From Linum tenue (Eukaryota; Streptophyta; Magnoliopsida; Malpighiales; Linaceae): 64,000 nucleotides of DNA. The stretch lies in the NCBI GenBank assembly GCA_946122785.1, contig CAMGYJ010000007.1, forward strand, positions 7,890,909 to 7,954,908, read 5' to 3'. The notes beneath the pieces were generated by a model, which was not told where the DNA came from, did not search any database, and was given only the letters and a program-made list of their open reading frames with translations. Positions 10,156-21,094 of this stretch are shown piece by piece (the stretch's first letter is position 1; each line of letters begins with the position of its first letter). The position numbers and the translations under genes were made by a program.

Positions 10156-11807
10156 GGTCACATTATCAAATTATTGCATATGCGATTCCTCTTCATTTGA
10201 GGAATTTAAGATAGAACATGATCTGAATGAAAAATAAGTTTTTTAAATAAATAATTGTAACTACTCGATCAAGATTATACTCTGACATTTTGCTAAATAA
10301 TACAGTTTTATTTTATAGATATATACTGTCCGAATAAGAGAGTGTTTCATTGTAACAAAATATAAAGTAATATAGTTTATTTTTCAAAGGTAATTGAATG
10401 TCAAATGTTTATTTTCTCTCTTTTCATATATATTTTGGTTTAATCGATTAAAACATAATTGTTTATATGTATGTTTGTTTATTTTTTCATCAAAATGTAA
10501 CTTATCATTGAATTTTAGTAAAAATGAGTAGAAAATTTATTTCATAAGGTTTAATCAGATATTTTTTATTTAAATAAATATGATGTATGTCACTCTCTGT
10601 TTTATTATTTATATTTTATTTATTTGACAAACTTTTTTTATTTATGTGTGTTTGGTTAAGTTTATCAACATGTAACTTATTATTAAAGACAAAAAAAATG
10701 AATGGATAAATGAAAAAGAATAATTGGATAAAATAAATGGAAATATTAAAGAAGAGAGAGGTAACTCCATAAATACATTAATAACTAATTTTTTGTTTGT
10801 AAAAAAGTTGTCCAACTTGGCAAATTGTGGATCCTCCAAATGCTTATGTGGCAAGAATTGTTTTTTGAATTGTCATAATATATAGATATAGATATAGATA
10901 TAGATATAGATATAGATATATGTGATCGATCAATTGGCTATAATGATAATTTATAAAATATAGAGCAACACCCTGGAATCCAAGTGGGCAGTACTGATTA
11001 ACACACCAAAGCGTTACATACATTCAAAGTGGCCTGGAAATATATTATACGTATATGTGGTCAAAGTTAGAGATCATTATTAGCAAAAATAATAGGTTGA
11101 AGTATATAATTTAAGTTTACGATATAAAATTCACTCAATAGAGAAAGGTTTAGAGAATTACAGAATAAACACAATGATCAAGTATCTTCATAAAAGAAGT
11201 CTAAATGTTTTGAGTAAATTAACAACAATCGTTGTTTGAATGTCGGAACAAGCATTGAAAATGATGGATTGATGTGTATCATACAAGATAATGAACTGAT
11301 TGCGGCCGTTTGGAAATCTCGACATAAAATCCTACAATTACACACCTCCATCGCCGGTGTGAGTCAAATTAGATGACTGAACCATCATGTTTCTTGACTA
11401 AATGAATTTGTAACTCAAAGCATGTATTGCTTACACACATCAATAAATAAAAACTATTGACTTAGTGCTCCGTATCTCGTCGGAAAATCTGCAACAAGTT
11501 TAGACACAAAAGAAAAGACTACAAACATTTTCAAAAAATGAATTAGAATAAAATAAAGAAATCCAGAGCGCATATATATAGAATTTAAACCGTAAGATAA
11601 ATGAGTTAATATAAATAATAAGTAATGGACTAAACCCAACATGATATAATTAAGCTAATTGGTAATTTGGGGAGCTTAATTAATTATGGGAGGTGTTTGG
11701 TTTTGCATCACTCATGGGCCCCTTCTCGCGGGAAAGCCTTGCCCTATGTGGACCGTGATATTGGCCCAATTAAGGGGACCATCCGTCACCCATGCCTACC
11801 CATAAAA
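10156..11807. other. AT-rich intergenic DNA with a GATATA microsatellite
   Basis: No gene is supported. The composition is strongly A/T. A GATATA-type hexamer microsatellite lies at about 10878-10922. All open frames are short and of random composition. Confidence 0.7.
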
Positions 11808-12174
11808 GGGTTGGCAAAATGACAACCCCTGTTAATTATACGTTTTTAAGGTAATTAAATTGTGTTGCATTTAATAATCTGTATGAATTAAAAACACATA
11901 TTAATTACTTTCCTTTTTCAATGCACTGGTAGTTGTATCAGTGCACTGGTAGTTGTGTACAGGTGCAATGGTAGATGTATCACTGCAATGGTAGTTCCAA
12001 AAAAGGAACGTAATTAATATGAGTTCAGTATACCAGTGCACTGATACAACTACCAGTGCACTGAAAAAGGAAAGTAATTAATATGTGTTTTTAATTCATA
12101 CGGATTATTAAATGCAACACAAATTAATTACCTTAAAAACCTATAATTAATAGGGGTTGTCATTTTGCCAACCC
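11808..12174. mobile_element. Fold-back/MITE-like element with 142-bp inverted repeats
   Basis: The arms 11808-11949 and 12033-12174 are reverse complements with only a few mismatches and no length difference. They enclose an 83-bp loop. Each arm begins GGGTTGGCAAAATGACAACC and contains repeated CAGTGCACTGGTAGTTGTA units. There is no coding capacity, so it is a non-autonomous element of the long-TIR (Mutator-like or fold-back) kind. The flanks CCCATAAAAGGG and CCCATACAAGGG look like an imperfect target duplication that overlaps the ends; the exact TSD is unclear. Confidence 0.8.
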
Positions 12175-12181
12175 ATACAAG

Positions 12182-12197
12182 GGTTAGCATGCTAACC
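12182..12197. repeat. Perfect 16-bp palindrome
   Basis: GGTTAGCATGCTAACC lies eight bases beyond the inverted-repeat element. It may be a chance palindrome or part of the insertion target. Confidence 0.6.
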
Positions 12198-12199
12198 GA

Positions 12200-13707
12200 T
12201 CCCTTGTTATGTCCCCTCTCAAACACAAATCCATGAAATCTAATATTATGTACCAATTGTTGTTCACCTTTACGCAATCCATACAAAACGATAAATGTTC
12301 CAAGTTTCTGCAACAAGCAAAGCATTAGAATCATAACATCCATATCCCATTTTCCCCCGTTCACTTTCCCCTACGGTTACCACCAATCACGCATCAACTT
12401 CCCTTTAACATTTCATCATTATTAACATCATTGTAAACTATGAAGTGTGAAGAATATGGCTCAGTTGCTCGGTTTGTGGCCATGGAAAGAACACATGGCA
12501 TGGCAAGCTGGGCAGCAGGAGAGATCCGAGGTTGCAATACCAACTCCGGTAAATTCGAGAAACGAAAAGCAAACACGCAATGTTAGGAACAGAACAACAA
12601 CAAGGAACAAGGTTATCGAATTTGGAGCTGAGTCGCGGACTAGGTCGCTCTTTTTAAGACGTTCGCGGCACTGCCCTCGATGCGCACGACAGACTATCAA
12701 CCGATCATCTCCAGGATAAAACAGCTCCTCTCAATACTCCCGGTTTTGTGCGAAAACCCGAGTTCTCTGAACACTCTCTCTATTGTGTTTATGCTCGTTG
12801 TTGTACCTTTTAGGGTTAGGCAACTCATCTATTTATATTGGATGAGACCTTCAGCCTTCCCCTCTTGGTGGAGGATTTGAGAATCTTTTTAAGGAAGGAA
12901 ATCAAGAGTAATAACTCCTGATTAGACCTTTCTTTAATGCAGACAATTAATCCAATTGATAAAAGTTTCCTTTAATATCAGAAATCAATCCGATTGATTG
13001 AAACTTTCCGTTAGTATGGGCAATTGATCTGATCATGAAAGATTCCTTCAATATGGAAAATCAATCCAATTGATTGAACTTTCCTTTAATTCGGTCGATT
13101 AATTCTGATTGAAGAAACGTTTCCTTCAATACGGAGAATTAATCCGAATTAACTTCACTTACCTTTTCCAAGGACTTTCCTTTAGTTTTTACAAACTATT
13201 CACATTTCTCAACACACAAAACCCGATTTACGTGGTTTCTCCGTTCATTGTGAACGAGACTACTCCACGGATAGCTAGGGCTCTCAGTTCTTTTATTGAT
13301 GATTGTTTTATGATACAAAGAGTTCGGCCATCAACAATCTACTGGTCTGAAATAAGAGGAACAAACCTAGTGCTTGAGGGATAAGAAAGGAATGAAACTA
13401 AAACTCAAGACCAAGGCCGAGTCTGATATGAAGAGTAGTACAACTCGGCTCACTAGTTCCCAATACGGTATCTGACGATAACTACGATTAACATTTATAT
13501 GATTTCAGTAACGAAATCATGAATCAAGACTTAAGAGTGAGTCAACAACGAGAGATTACAAATAAACAACTATGATGACTAATCAAATTTGAAGGAGAAT
13601 GAAGAGCTAATAATTTGCATAATGTCACTTCCTAATGTTTGTTCAAAGAACACTTGATCTTAGCCAAATGGTCGAGAAATGTATAATCTCAAGAGTGAAG
13701 GGGTAGT
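12200..13707. repeat. Intergenic stretch with degenerate ~45-bp tandem repeats
   Basis: From about 12917 to 13165 a unit of roughly 40-50 bp (TTTCCTTTAATAT..GAAATCAATCC.ATTGATTGAA) recurs five to six times with heavy divergence. Downstream, 13215-13285 (CCCGATTTACGTGGTTTCTC and ACTCCACGGATAG) resembles sequence common in plant retroelement derivatives, but no element ends were found. There is no credible gene. Confidence 0.5.
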
Positions 13708-14259
13708 TAGGGGTGTAAGTTTGACCCTACAAATCCACTAACCCGTCTCGTCCTTGATGGTCGGGACGGGTCAGTTTGTCTATATGGTTAGTTTAGGGAC
13801 GGGTCAGCTTTTGACCCTATAAGGATCGGGATGGGTCGGGACAACTTAGGGATGGGTCACTTTTTGACCCTGTCCCTTAGCAACAACAAATATATATCCC
13901 ATACCACATTGGACCTCTTTGTAAAAGTATTCAAAGTTTAGGTACTAAATTGCAAAAATGATTTTACCACCAAAATTTAAGGACTTATTTGTAAAAAAAT
14001 GGTAGGTACTAAATTGTAAGAAAAAATAATTTTGGGTACCAAAACGTAATTTATAAAAAAAGTAGTGTGCAAATTAGGGTCGACCCACTGACTCTGCCCA
14101 TCCCGACCCGTCTCATCCCTTGAGGTTCAGACAGGAATACAGGATCAAGAAGGAGACATGGACGGGACGGACGGACGGTTATACATCTTGACCCTTCAGA
14201 GATGGGTCATACAGGGTCAGAGATGGGATAAGGATGAGCCAAGACAATTTTCAGCCCTA
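13708..14259. mobile_element. Non-autonomous hAT-like element
   Basis: The ends are TAGGGGTGTAAGTTTG and, inverted, TAGGGCTGAAAATTG. They are flanked by GGGGTAGT (13700-13707) and GGGGTAGA (14260-14267), an 8-bp target duplication with one mismatch, as expected for hAT. The interior carries many GGGACGGGTCA/TGACCC units in both orientations and no coding frame. Confidence 0.7.
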
Positions 14260-14267
14260 GGGGTAGA

Positions 14268-15058
14268 AGCCCTACCAAGCCTATACATGACTTCCAACCA
14301 TACTCTTTAGAATCAAGAACAATATAATTATGACTTTATGAGTCATGATCGTAGAAGAGGGGTCATTTCATTACCCATTATGTATACACCTTGATCCTTT
14401 GTCTCATAGAACAAATGTTTTTATTGTTTGGTTTGTTGTTTTGAGAAAGACATAACTACCGCCTCAACAAACATAACCACCATCATAATGGGAAGGAGAA
14501 GAGGTCGGGGCAAAGCATGAATGAGTGCATAAAATAAAAGTGTAGCATGAGTGACAACATAAGATTATCTTTGGGACGATGGACCATTAATTTAATGTGA
14601 TTGGCACGAGCAGAAATGTAGAATTGAGACACCGGAATATTAGNNNNNNNNNNAGTTTTCCAGTTTTGAGGTAGCAACTTTGAGGCCTTGGAAAACAACC
14701 TTAATGACTTCTCCTGGATCTAAAAAGTATATCATTGGAAGATGACAACTTTATCTTTAAAACAAGCACCTAAACTTGAATTCCCACCAAGCTAATTGAG
14801 AGAACCATGCCTCCAAAGTAGGTACCATGAACTCGGAAAATGACACAGCCAAATTCTGCGCTTCTTCTTCCCAACTTTGATAGCTTCTTCGGCAAGTAAT
14901 AAAAACGTGTAGAGTTGGCCATTTGGAATCATATCAAACAGAATAAAAAAAATTAAGTGACAAACATGAAGCAAAATTAGTAATCTCAACGACCAAATAT
15001 GTTATTTAACCATACAGGAATGTGACTATGTGAGTGATCATGTGAATTAAGGTTATGT
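14268..15058. other. Intergenic DNA with assembly gap at 14644-14653
   Basis: No gene is recognised. Ten N mark an assembly gap of unknown true size, so frames crossing it have no meaning. Confidence 0.8.
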
Positions 15059-15059
15059 C

Positions 15060-15800
15060 TTTTTTTTTTTTCCAAGAAATGTCAAATAGAGAGAACTATA
15101 CAATCTACCCAAAACCCTCCCGACCAAATACATTAGTGAAGCCAACCAACAAAGTCGAAGGAACAAAGCTCAAGAGGAGAAAGTAACAGGGCTTTCTGCG
15201 CCACTCTATGGGCAGCCCTGTTAGCAGACCGGGGAACTGCACTAAACTCTAAGGAGCCAGAAACTGAAGACAGGAGCAGGAGACAATCCCGAAGCACCGG
15301 ACCTCCAATGGAATCTGAAGAAATTCCCTGATGAAGCTGGCGGATAACCACTTCTGAATCTCCTTCGATGATGACACGAGGAAGGCCTTTGGAGACCAAG
15401 TGGGCGATGGCGTCCCTTGCTGCCAGAAGCTCTGCGAGGTAAGGGTCAGCAATGTAGAGGTGCTGAAATCCTACTGCCAAATCCACATGCCCGTCTGTAC
15501 CACGAACCACAAGACCAGACGAGCACCCTGGAGCACGAACCGCCGCAATGAAATTGATCTTCCGGAAGCCATCAGGAGGGGGGATCCAGGAGGGGAGGCG
15601 AGACCTTGAGGGTGGGGGGGAGGGGTAGGCACTAAGGGCAGAGAGGAGGAAACTTCACGGACTTGGAAAAAACATTGACGCGCTAGAGACTGGGCATGAG
15701 GCTGAAAATGCTCAAACACCACCTTATTTCGAGACTTCCAGATTCTCCATACTACACAAACGTAGAGGATAATATGGGTTTGGGGGTGCTCAGAAAGCAT
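15060..15800 (-). pseudogene. 5'-truncated LINE (L1) fragment, RNase H end
   Basis: On the minus strand, 15800-15600 encodes the LINE segment before RNase H (VVWRIWKSRNKVVFEH). After a frame change near 15500, 15510-15133 encodes a plant L1 RNase H-like domain (ELLAARDAIAHL, IIEGDSEVVIRQL, PRSANRAAHRVAQKAL). A T run at 15060-15071 is the poly(A) tail on the minus strand. The 5' part is absent, as usual for LINE insertions. No convincing target duplication was found. Confidence 0.8.
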
Positions 15801-15883
15801 AACATGTCTTCCACCAGAGACTGAAATTCACAGTCGGGCCCGAGGCAATGAAATCATTTAGTCCCATAACATGTCTTCCACCA

Positions 15884-16278
15884 GAATGCACTCACTTTTT
15901 TGGGTGCATTCAATGCACCCGCCTCATAATCGTCATTCTGAGCATGTAATTCATGTGAAAACGATTTCAATCATCACTTGTGGTATGATGAACAAGAACC
16001 ATATGAATTTGTACAAAAATCATTCAAGATTCACTTTAATTTGAATGATTCAGGGTTTAAGAATTTAGGGTTAAGGTTAGGGTTTACAATTTGGGATTTT
16101 GGGTTGAGATTCAAAATTGAAGGTTAATAGGTTAGGGTAATGGGTTGATTAGTTGTGATGTTGTGTTATATCATCATCTTAGACTAATGCAACTCATTAA
16201 ATTTCAAAATTTAATTTATTATGACCACTTTTAGAGGTGGATGCAATGAATGCACTAAAAAAAGTGATTGCACCGAAG
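15884..16278. mobile_element. MITE copy A (family also at 27682-28079)
   Basis: The ends carry inverted repeats (TGCACTCACTTTTTTGGGTG at left, and its near complement at 16240-16275). The interior has GGGTTTA/GGGTTAGGG motifs that look like degenerate telomere repeats. A second copy in opposite orientation lies at 27682-28079, which supports a mobile origin. Confidence 0.75.
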
Positions 16279-16484
16279 TAGCCACCATGAATTAATATGT
16301 ATGTTGCTGAATTTTTGTTTGCGAATGTATTCGCTAGTTTGGATTCGGCGAAACCTGATCCAATCTGACCCATCCCCTACAACTGAAAGGGCCAACTAGT
16401 TGGACCCATCAGACAATTGAAGCCAAAGCCCAGACAAAATTCGGCTCTCGTACAAAGTTTGCATCTGTCGATAGAAACGAGACG

Positions 16485-16525
16485 GCCCAGCCCAATATCG
16501 GATCCAAGTTCAAAACCTAGGGTTT
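16485..16525 (+). promoter_or_regulatory. Site II and telo-box promoter elements of the SR gene
   Basis: GGCCCA (16485-16490) followed by CTAGGGTTT (16517-16525) lies just upstream of the SR gene leader. Site II plus telo-box is a known plant promoter arrangement for ribosomal, splicing and other proliferation-linked genes. Confidence 0.5.
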
Positions 16526-16963
16526 AAAACAACCGTTTCAATCAGTTCCCCCGACCGCCATTAGACAGCAACATTTCAGTTTCGCCTGCTCTCGAAGTCA
16601 GTCGGGAAGGGGATCAAAATCGAAGGTAGAAAAAGGAAGACGAAGAAGAAGAACACCGAAGTAGTTTCGTCGGCGCGCCTCGTGCTCCAGGAATCGTTGC
16701 AGCCTTCATTACAAGTCTACAGGTATCTCTGAATTTACGAAGGCTTCGCTGTAATCAGCTGCTTGGCCAAAACATGTTCGAGGCCCTAGCTCGTCGGTTC
16801 GCTGCTGAAATAGAACTCTCGGATGAGCTATTGTACTCCGAATACCAGATCGATGCTCTGTTTTCATTTTTGCCAGTGTGGGAAAGCTTTCTATGAAGCG
16901 AACTATTGCTGGGTATCTGGTGGGCTAATATGAATCTTGGTAATCTAATGGCTAGGTGGTCTT

Positions 16964-19519
16964 ATGAGGAGGTACAGCCCGCAGTACTATAGCCCTCCAA
17001 GGAGGGCATATGGAGGTCGACCGAGGAGTCCACCCAGGAGAGGTTATGGTGGTGGAGGAGGCGGTGGCGGTGGCGGTGGCGGTGGAGGTGGAGGCTATGG
17101 TAGGCGAAAGGACAACCAAGGCAGCCTCTTGGTCCGTAACATTCCTCTTGATTGTGGGTGAGTTTTACTTTCGAGCTAATGATTGTTGGAGCCCTTGTTT
17201 GAGAGTCATTTTGCTCATTTGTTGGAGTTGTTTGGTGTTTTGCAGCCAAGAAGAGCTTAAGGCTGCATTTCAGCGTTTTGGGGCTCTAAGGGATGTTTAC
17301 ATTCCAAAGGACTTTCACACAGGGTGAGTTTTTACGATGGTGACATTGCTGGTTTTTTGCTGGTTTTCTCTCTCAGTTGGATCCATTGCACACAGGTTTA
17401 AATGGTTCGTTTATTTTATCATCTTAACGGATAGAGGAAAGGTCAACTAAGTAAATCCATGGGGTAGCATGTTCTGAGTCAGAGAACCAACAACAATCTG
17501 TTAAAATCGTTCAAAACAAAGTTGAAAACAGTTATAAAAATTACTCCTGGTAATTAGCTGGATTTGGATCAATCCTACGGGGATGCATATAATTTTTGGT
17601 CATGCAAGCTAGTCGGTGTCAAGTCTGGTGTTGAGTAATAAACTACGAAAACTCTCACATGCAATGTTAGTAGTGGGTGGATGCTTTTGATCATTGTTGG
17701 ACTGCTGTAGGCAGTTTCTTGCATCTCTTATGCGTGTACTACTCATGAAAATTTCTTGAAGCAATGATTTTGCTCATTATTTTCATTTTCATGGTGCACT
17801 GGATTTTAAATGGTTTGTCAGGGGGGTTGTTGGTTTGAAGTAAAATCAAGACCAAGCCCCACAAATGTTGAAGACCTTCTGTTAAACATTACCTAACATA
17901 TTGGTCTCAAGTCTCAACTCAAGATAATGTCGAAATGAAGAATGTGCCTTTATGAAGAGAAATTTTGTAATTACCAAACAATAGAGGTTTGATGAGCAAA
18001 GAGGATTTATTCTTGGCCGTCTGAAGACGACTTGAAGAGATTTAGATTGGCAACATTGGTCGAAGGCCAGGTCATCATGTATTTACCAGTATTTGAAGAA
18101 AATACCAGTGACTTGCATCTTTTCAAGTTGGTCGAAGTCCATCTTATTTTACCAGCATTTGAAGAAAATACCAGTGACTTGCATCTTTTCAAGTTGGCTT
18201 TGGTACTTGACTTTTAAGGAAGAGGTCAGCCACTATCCTGCTTTTATGTGAGTTCAGTGTCATCATATTTGTAAGTGCACTGGAGGCAGAAGAAAGGTAT
18301 ACTAACAACTAAATGCTTGAGTTATGGATTAGGAATCTCATTCCATGAAGTTCACTTATCATCATTAGATAAATCTTGCTTGGTTGTGCATCGACTCTCT
18401 AGCCTTATAATTATATTTTGTTGCTCTTTTCATAGGGAACCCAGAGGCTTTGCATTTGTGCAATTTGTGGATTCATATGATTCCCTTGAAGCTCAGCGTC
18501 GCATGAATGGACAAATATTTGCTGGCAGGGAGATTACTGTTGTGGTTGCAGCAGAGTCCAGGAAAAGGCCAGAGGATATGCGACATAGAACTCGGACTAG
18601 GTAACCACGATCTCCTGCAAGCATATTACTTTTTCACAAGTGGTATTCTGTCTGATTCATCCAAGTTTCGAAACATCTTGCAGGGGAGGGGGCCGCGGGG
18701 AAAGATCATCTTATTATGGTATATATGCCGGTACCTTCTTTAGTTGTATTACCCAAAAGTTGGGGTTTGAATCTAATCCTGCCTCTCAATCTTTCTGCAT
18801 CGTCTATCTTGTGCTGCATGCCACTGTGTTAGATATTCGCCCACAGGGAAGTTATTTATTCATGTCAAATAATCGTTGGCATAATAATTTCAGGGCGCTC
18901 TCGATCTCGTTCGCTGTCTCGGTCACGCTCTCCTCACCATCACGGATCAAGGTCTAGATACCGTTCAAGGTTGGCAACTCTTGTGCTCACATATAGCTCG
19001 CCTCTGCACATTGAACAAATTGTCTGGGATATAAACATGTTTCTGCAACTTGTGTTTAGGTCCTACTCTCCTCCTGCTCCAAGAAACCGCAGAGACTACT
19101 CGCCTTCCCCAGGCAGGAGGCACCCTAACCCTCCAGTTCGATCTCCATCTCGCTCTCCATCTCCCAGAGGTCCTCCTCCCCCTGAACGAGATGGCGGCCG
19201 CGACAGGCTATCATATTCCCCACAGGGTTATGGCAACCCTGACAATGTAGACAACAAGGGAAACGGCTATACCGAGTAAGTGGATGCTGGGTTTTCAGCC
19301 TTGTCAACGTTCTTCCTTATCTGGTCGTTGAAATAACACCCAAACCACATTTTCCGCTCCAGGAAACATGTTCATGGCTTGGAGGACGAAAGAGCTTGGA
19401 GGAGGCCAGCAGCTTCACCTGGAAGAAGGCCTGCCGCCGCGGCCATTTCGAGATCCCCATCAGGCTCTAGATCAAGGTCTCCCAACCCGTCTCCTGGCCG
19501 CCGCCACCACGGCAGATGA
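16964..19519 (+). CDS. SC35-like SR splicing factor, SCL30/SCL30A/SCL33 type
   Basis: Coding exons are 16964-17157, 17246-17323, 18436-18600, 18684-18718, 18894-18969, 19060-19275 and 19363-19519 (921 nt, 306 aa); phases agree at every junction. A 5'UTR intron is predicted at 16723-16955. The protein starts MRRYSPQYYSPPRR, typical of plant SCL30-33 proteins. It then has a Gly run (about residues 29-45) and one RRM with RNP2 LLVRNI (55-60) and RNP1 RGFAFVQF (94-101). The C-terminus has many SR/RS and SP dipeptides (SRSRSLSRSRSP). Such proteins act in the nucleus in splice-site choice. The third intron (17324-18435) is long and holds a GAAG cluster, as in the autoregulated intron of Arabidopsis SCL33. 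Which SCL paralogue this is cannot be decided here. Confidence 0.93.
17053..17096 (+). repeat. GGN trinucleotide repeat coding a poly-Gly run
   Basis: Repeated GGA/GGC/GGT codons encode about sixteen glycines between the N-terminal YSPP region and the RRM. Such a tract is likely length-variable between alleles. Confidence 0.85.
17838..18225 (+). promoter_or_regulatory. Intronic GAAG cluster with 66-bp tandem duplication
   Basis: In the long third intron of the SR gene, GAAG occurs eleven times within about 390 bases, mostly as TGAAGA. Two 47-bp units (18085-18131 and 18151-18197, one mismatch) form a direct repeat with period 66, each with its own GAAG. In Arabidopsis SCL33, GAAG repeats in the long alternatively spliced third intron are bound by SCL33 itself. 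A similar feedback role here is inference. Confidence 0.55.
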
Positions 19520-20500
19520 TTGACGATCTAATCTGGCACCATCCATCATCATCATCATCTAAAATCACTGTTCTTGCATTGTATGAAAAAACGAATCGAG
19601 TAGAAACGGTTGTTGGATGGTTTTCGTTGTTTGACGTGGTGGATTGTTCTCTATGTCGCACTCATGAACTCTCTGTTTCTGTCTCTCGGGTCATTTCAAT
19701 AGCCGAGTAAGAATGTTGTCATCTCTCTTAGGTTCATGGCCTTTTTTTATTTTTTATTCCGATGCCAAATTAGCCACGCCGTTGAAACCACGCTATCCAA
19801 CGAACGACGTGTTGTTTCTTTGTCCTACATAAGAATGTTTACGTTGATTCTACCAAAAAAAAAAAGAATGTTTACGTTGATGTTAGGAAATGTTAGAGTG
19901 ACAAGCGTTGATTCCAGTGGCGCTTCGTCATCTCTTTTCCACGGTAAGCCCTGGCGGCCATCCGTGTGAACGAGGAGGTATCGTGACGTGGAAGTCTGTC
20001 GACGAAGTCTGTTGTCACCGGCGGCGGCAAGGGATGGAAACTGGGGAGAAAGGGACAAACTGCTGACTTGCCCAGCAAGTTAACTTGGTAAACTTGTGAA
20101 ATCAATTAATAATAATAATAACTACCGTGACGTGATTCTGATTTCTGCAAGGAAGGTCGTTGTTTCCAAGGGTGGAAATTTGTCAATCTTCTGGGATAGA
20201 AGCATTCTGCTTAGTGTCAAGTCTATCCTTAATTACTGTCCGTCCGATGATATCAGCGGTGGTCGGAGGTGGCACGTTTCCATTTTTATTCATTCCAAAA
20301 ACTACTCTTTTTTTTTAATTTTATTTTATTTAAGTGAAGATGGGGGCATTTTTAGGGGTTCTCATTTTGTGGGGACGCTTTGCTGGTTCGTTGTTTCGGC
20401 GACCGCCTTAATTAAAAAAATGCGACTTTATTTCTGCCTTTGTAACATCAATCGGCAGCCAAGAGAGGAAAAATTAAATAATAAAAGGAGGAAAAAGATT
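19520..20500. other. 3' flank of the SR gene and intergenic DNA
   Basis: The first few hundred bases are probably the 3'UTR of the SR gene. A short duplication (AAGAATGTTTACGTTGAT, twice around 19831-19880, separated by an A-rich run) is present. No other feature was found. Confidence 0.5.
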
Positions 20501-21094
20501 TTTTTTATTTACTTTCTTTCTTGCATAAGAATTTGGTTTCTGGAAACTGTGACAATACACTACTACTGCTGCGTCTATCCTGTTTCGCTCCTTTTCTTCT
20601 TACTCTGCCTCTTCCCCTGCCTGCCATATCCTTTTCTCTTCTTCTTCTTCCCATTGCGCCATTATTGTCGCAGCCTTTTCGTTGCGGCCGACTTCTTCCT
20701 GTTGAAGGTTCTCTTTCTTCCTGCTTTTCATTTGGATACCCTTTTCTGTTTGTTGCTGATTTTGATTGTACCCTTTTTCAGCTGCTGCTTGGTTTCCTCT
20801 GTAATTTTCTCATTTGGGTTGTGTGTCCATTTCATCTACTCCTCTCTCAGGGCTTGTAGATCGTAGCTGCTACTACTGGTCATTGAGAAATCGAAGATAT
20901 TCCCGCCTTCGTTCATGGTTTGTATTACTTCCCCTTTTCATTTCTGATCTTGGGCTCTGTTTTCGTCTCAGTCCTGTATAGGGTTTGAGTTCGTTTCTTT
21001 CATTGTTTGTGGGATGTAGTGTAGTGCTGAAATTTGACTGTGGCGGTTTTGATGTTTTTTGTTCTTGTTGCAGGTGAGTCCAATCGACCACCAA

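Noticed and set aside
16060..16110. Telomere-like GGGTTTA/GGGTTAGGG motifs (also CCCTAAACCC near 27860-27890)
   Set aside because: They are few, degenerate and lie inside both copies of one MITE family, so they are part of that repeat and not interstitial telomere arrays.
18032..18217. Overlapping open frames on both strands in the third intron of the SR gene
   Set aside because: They arise from the 66-bp duplication. There is no protein family match and the spliced gene model passes over them.
20096..20866. 256-codon frame rich in Phe/Leu/Ser/Cys upstream of the PLATZ gene
   Set aside because: The composition follows from the pyrimidine-rich leader and promoter DNA. There are no domains, and it overlaps the probable PLATZ 5'UTR.
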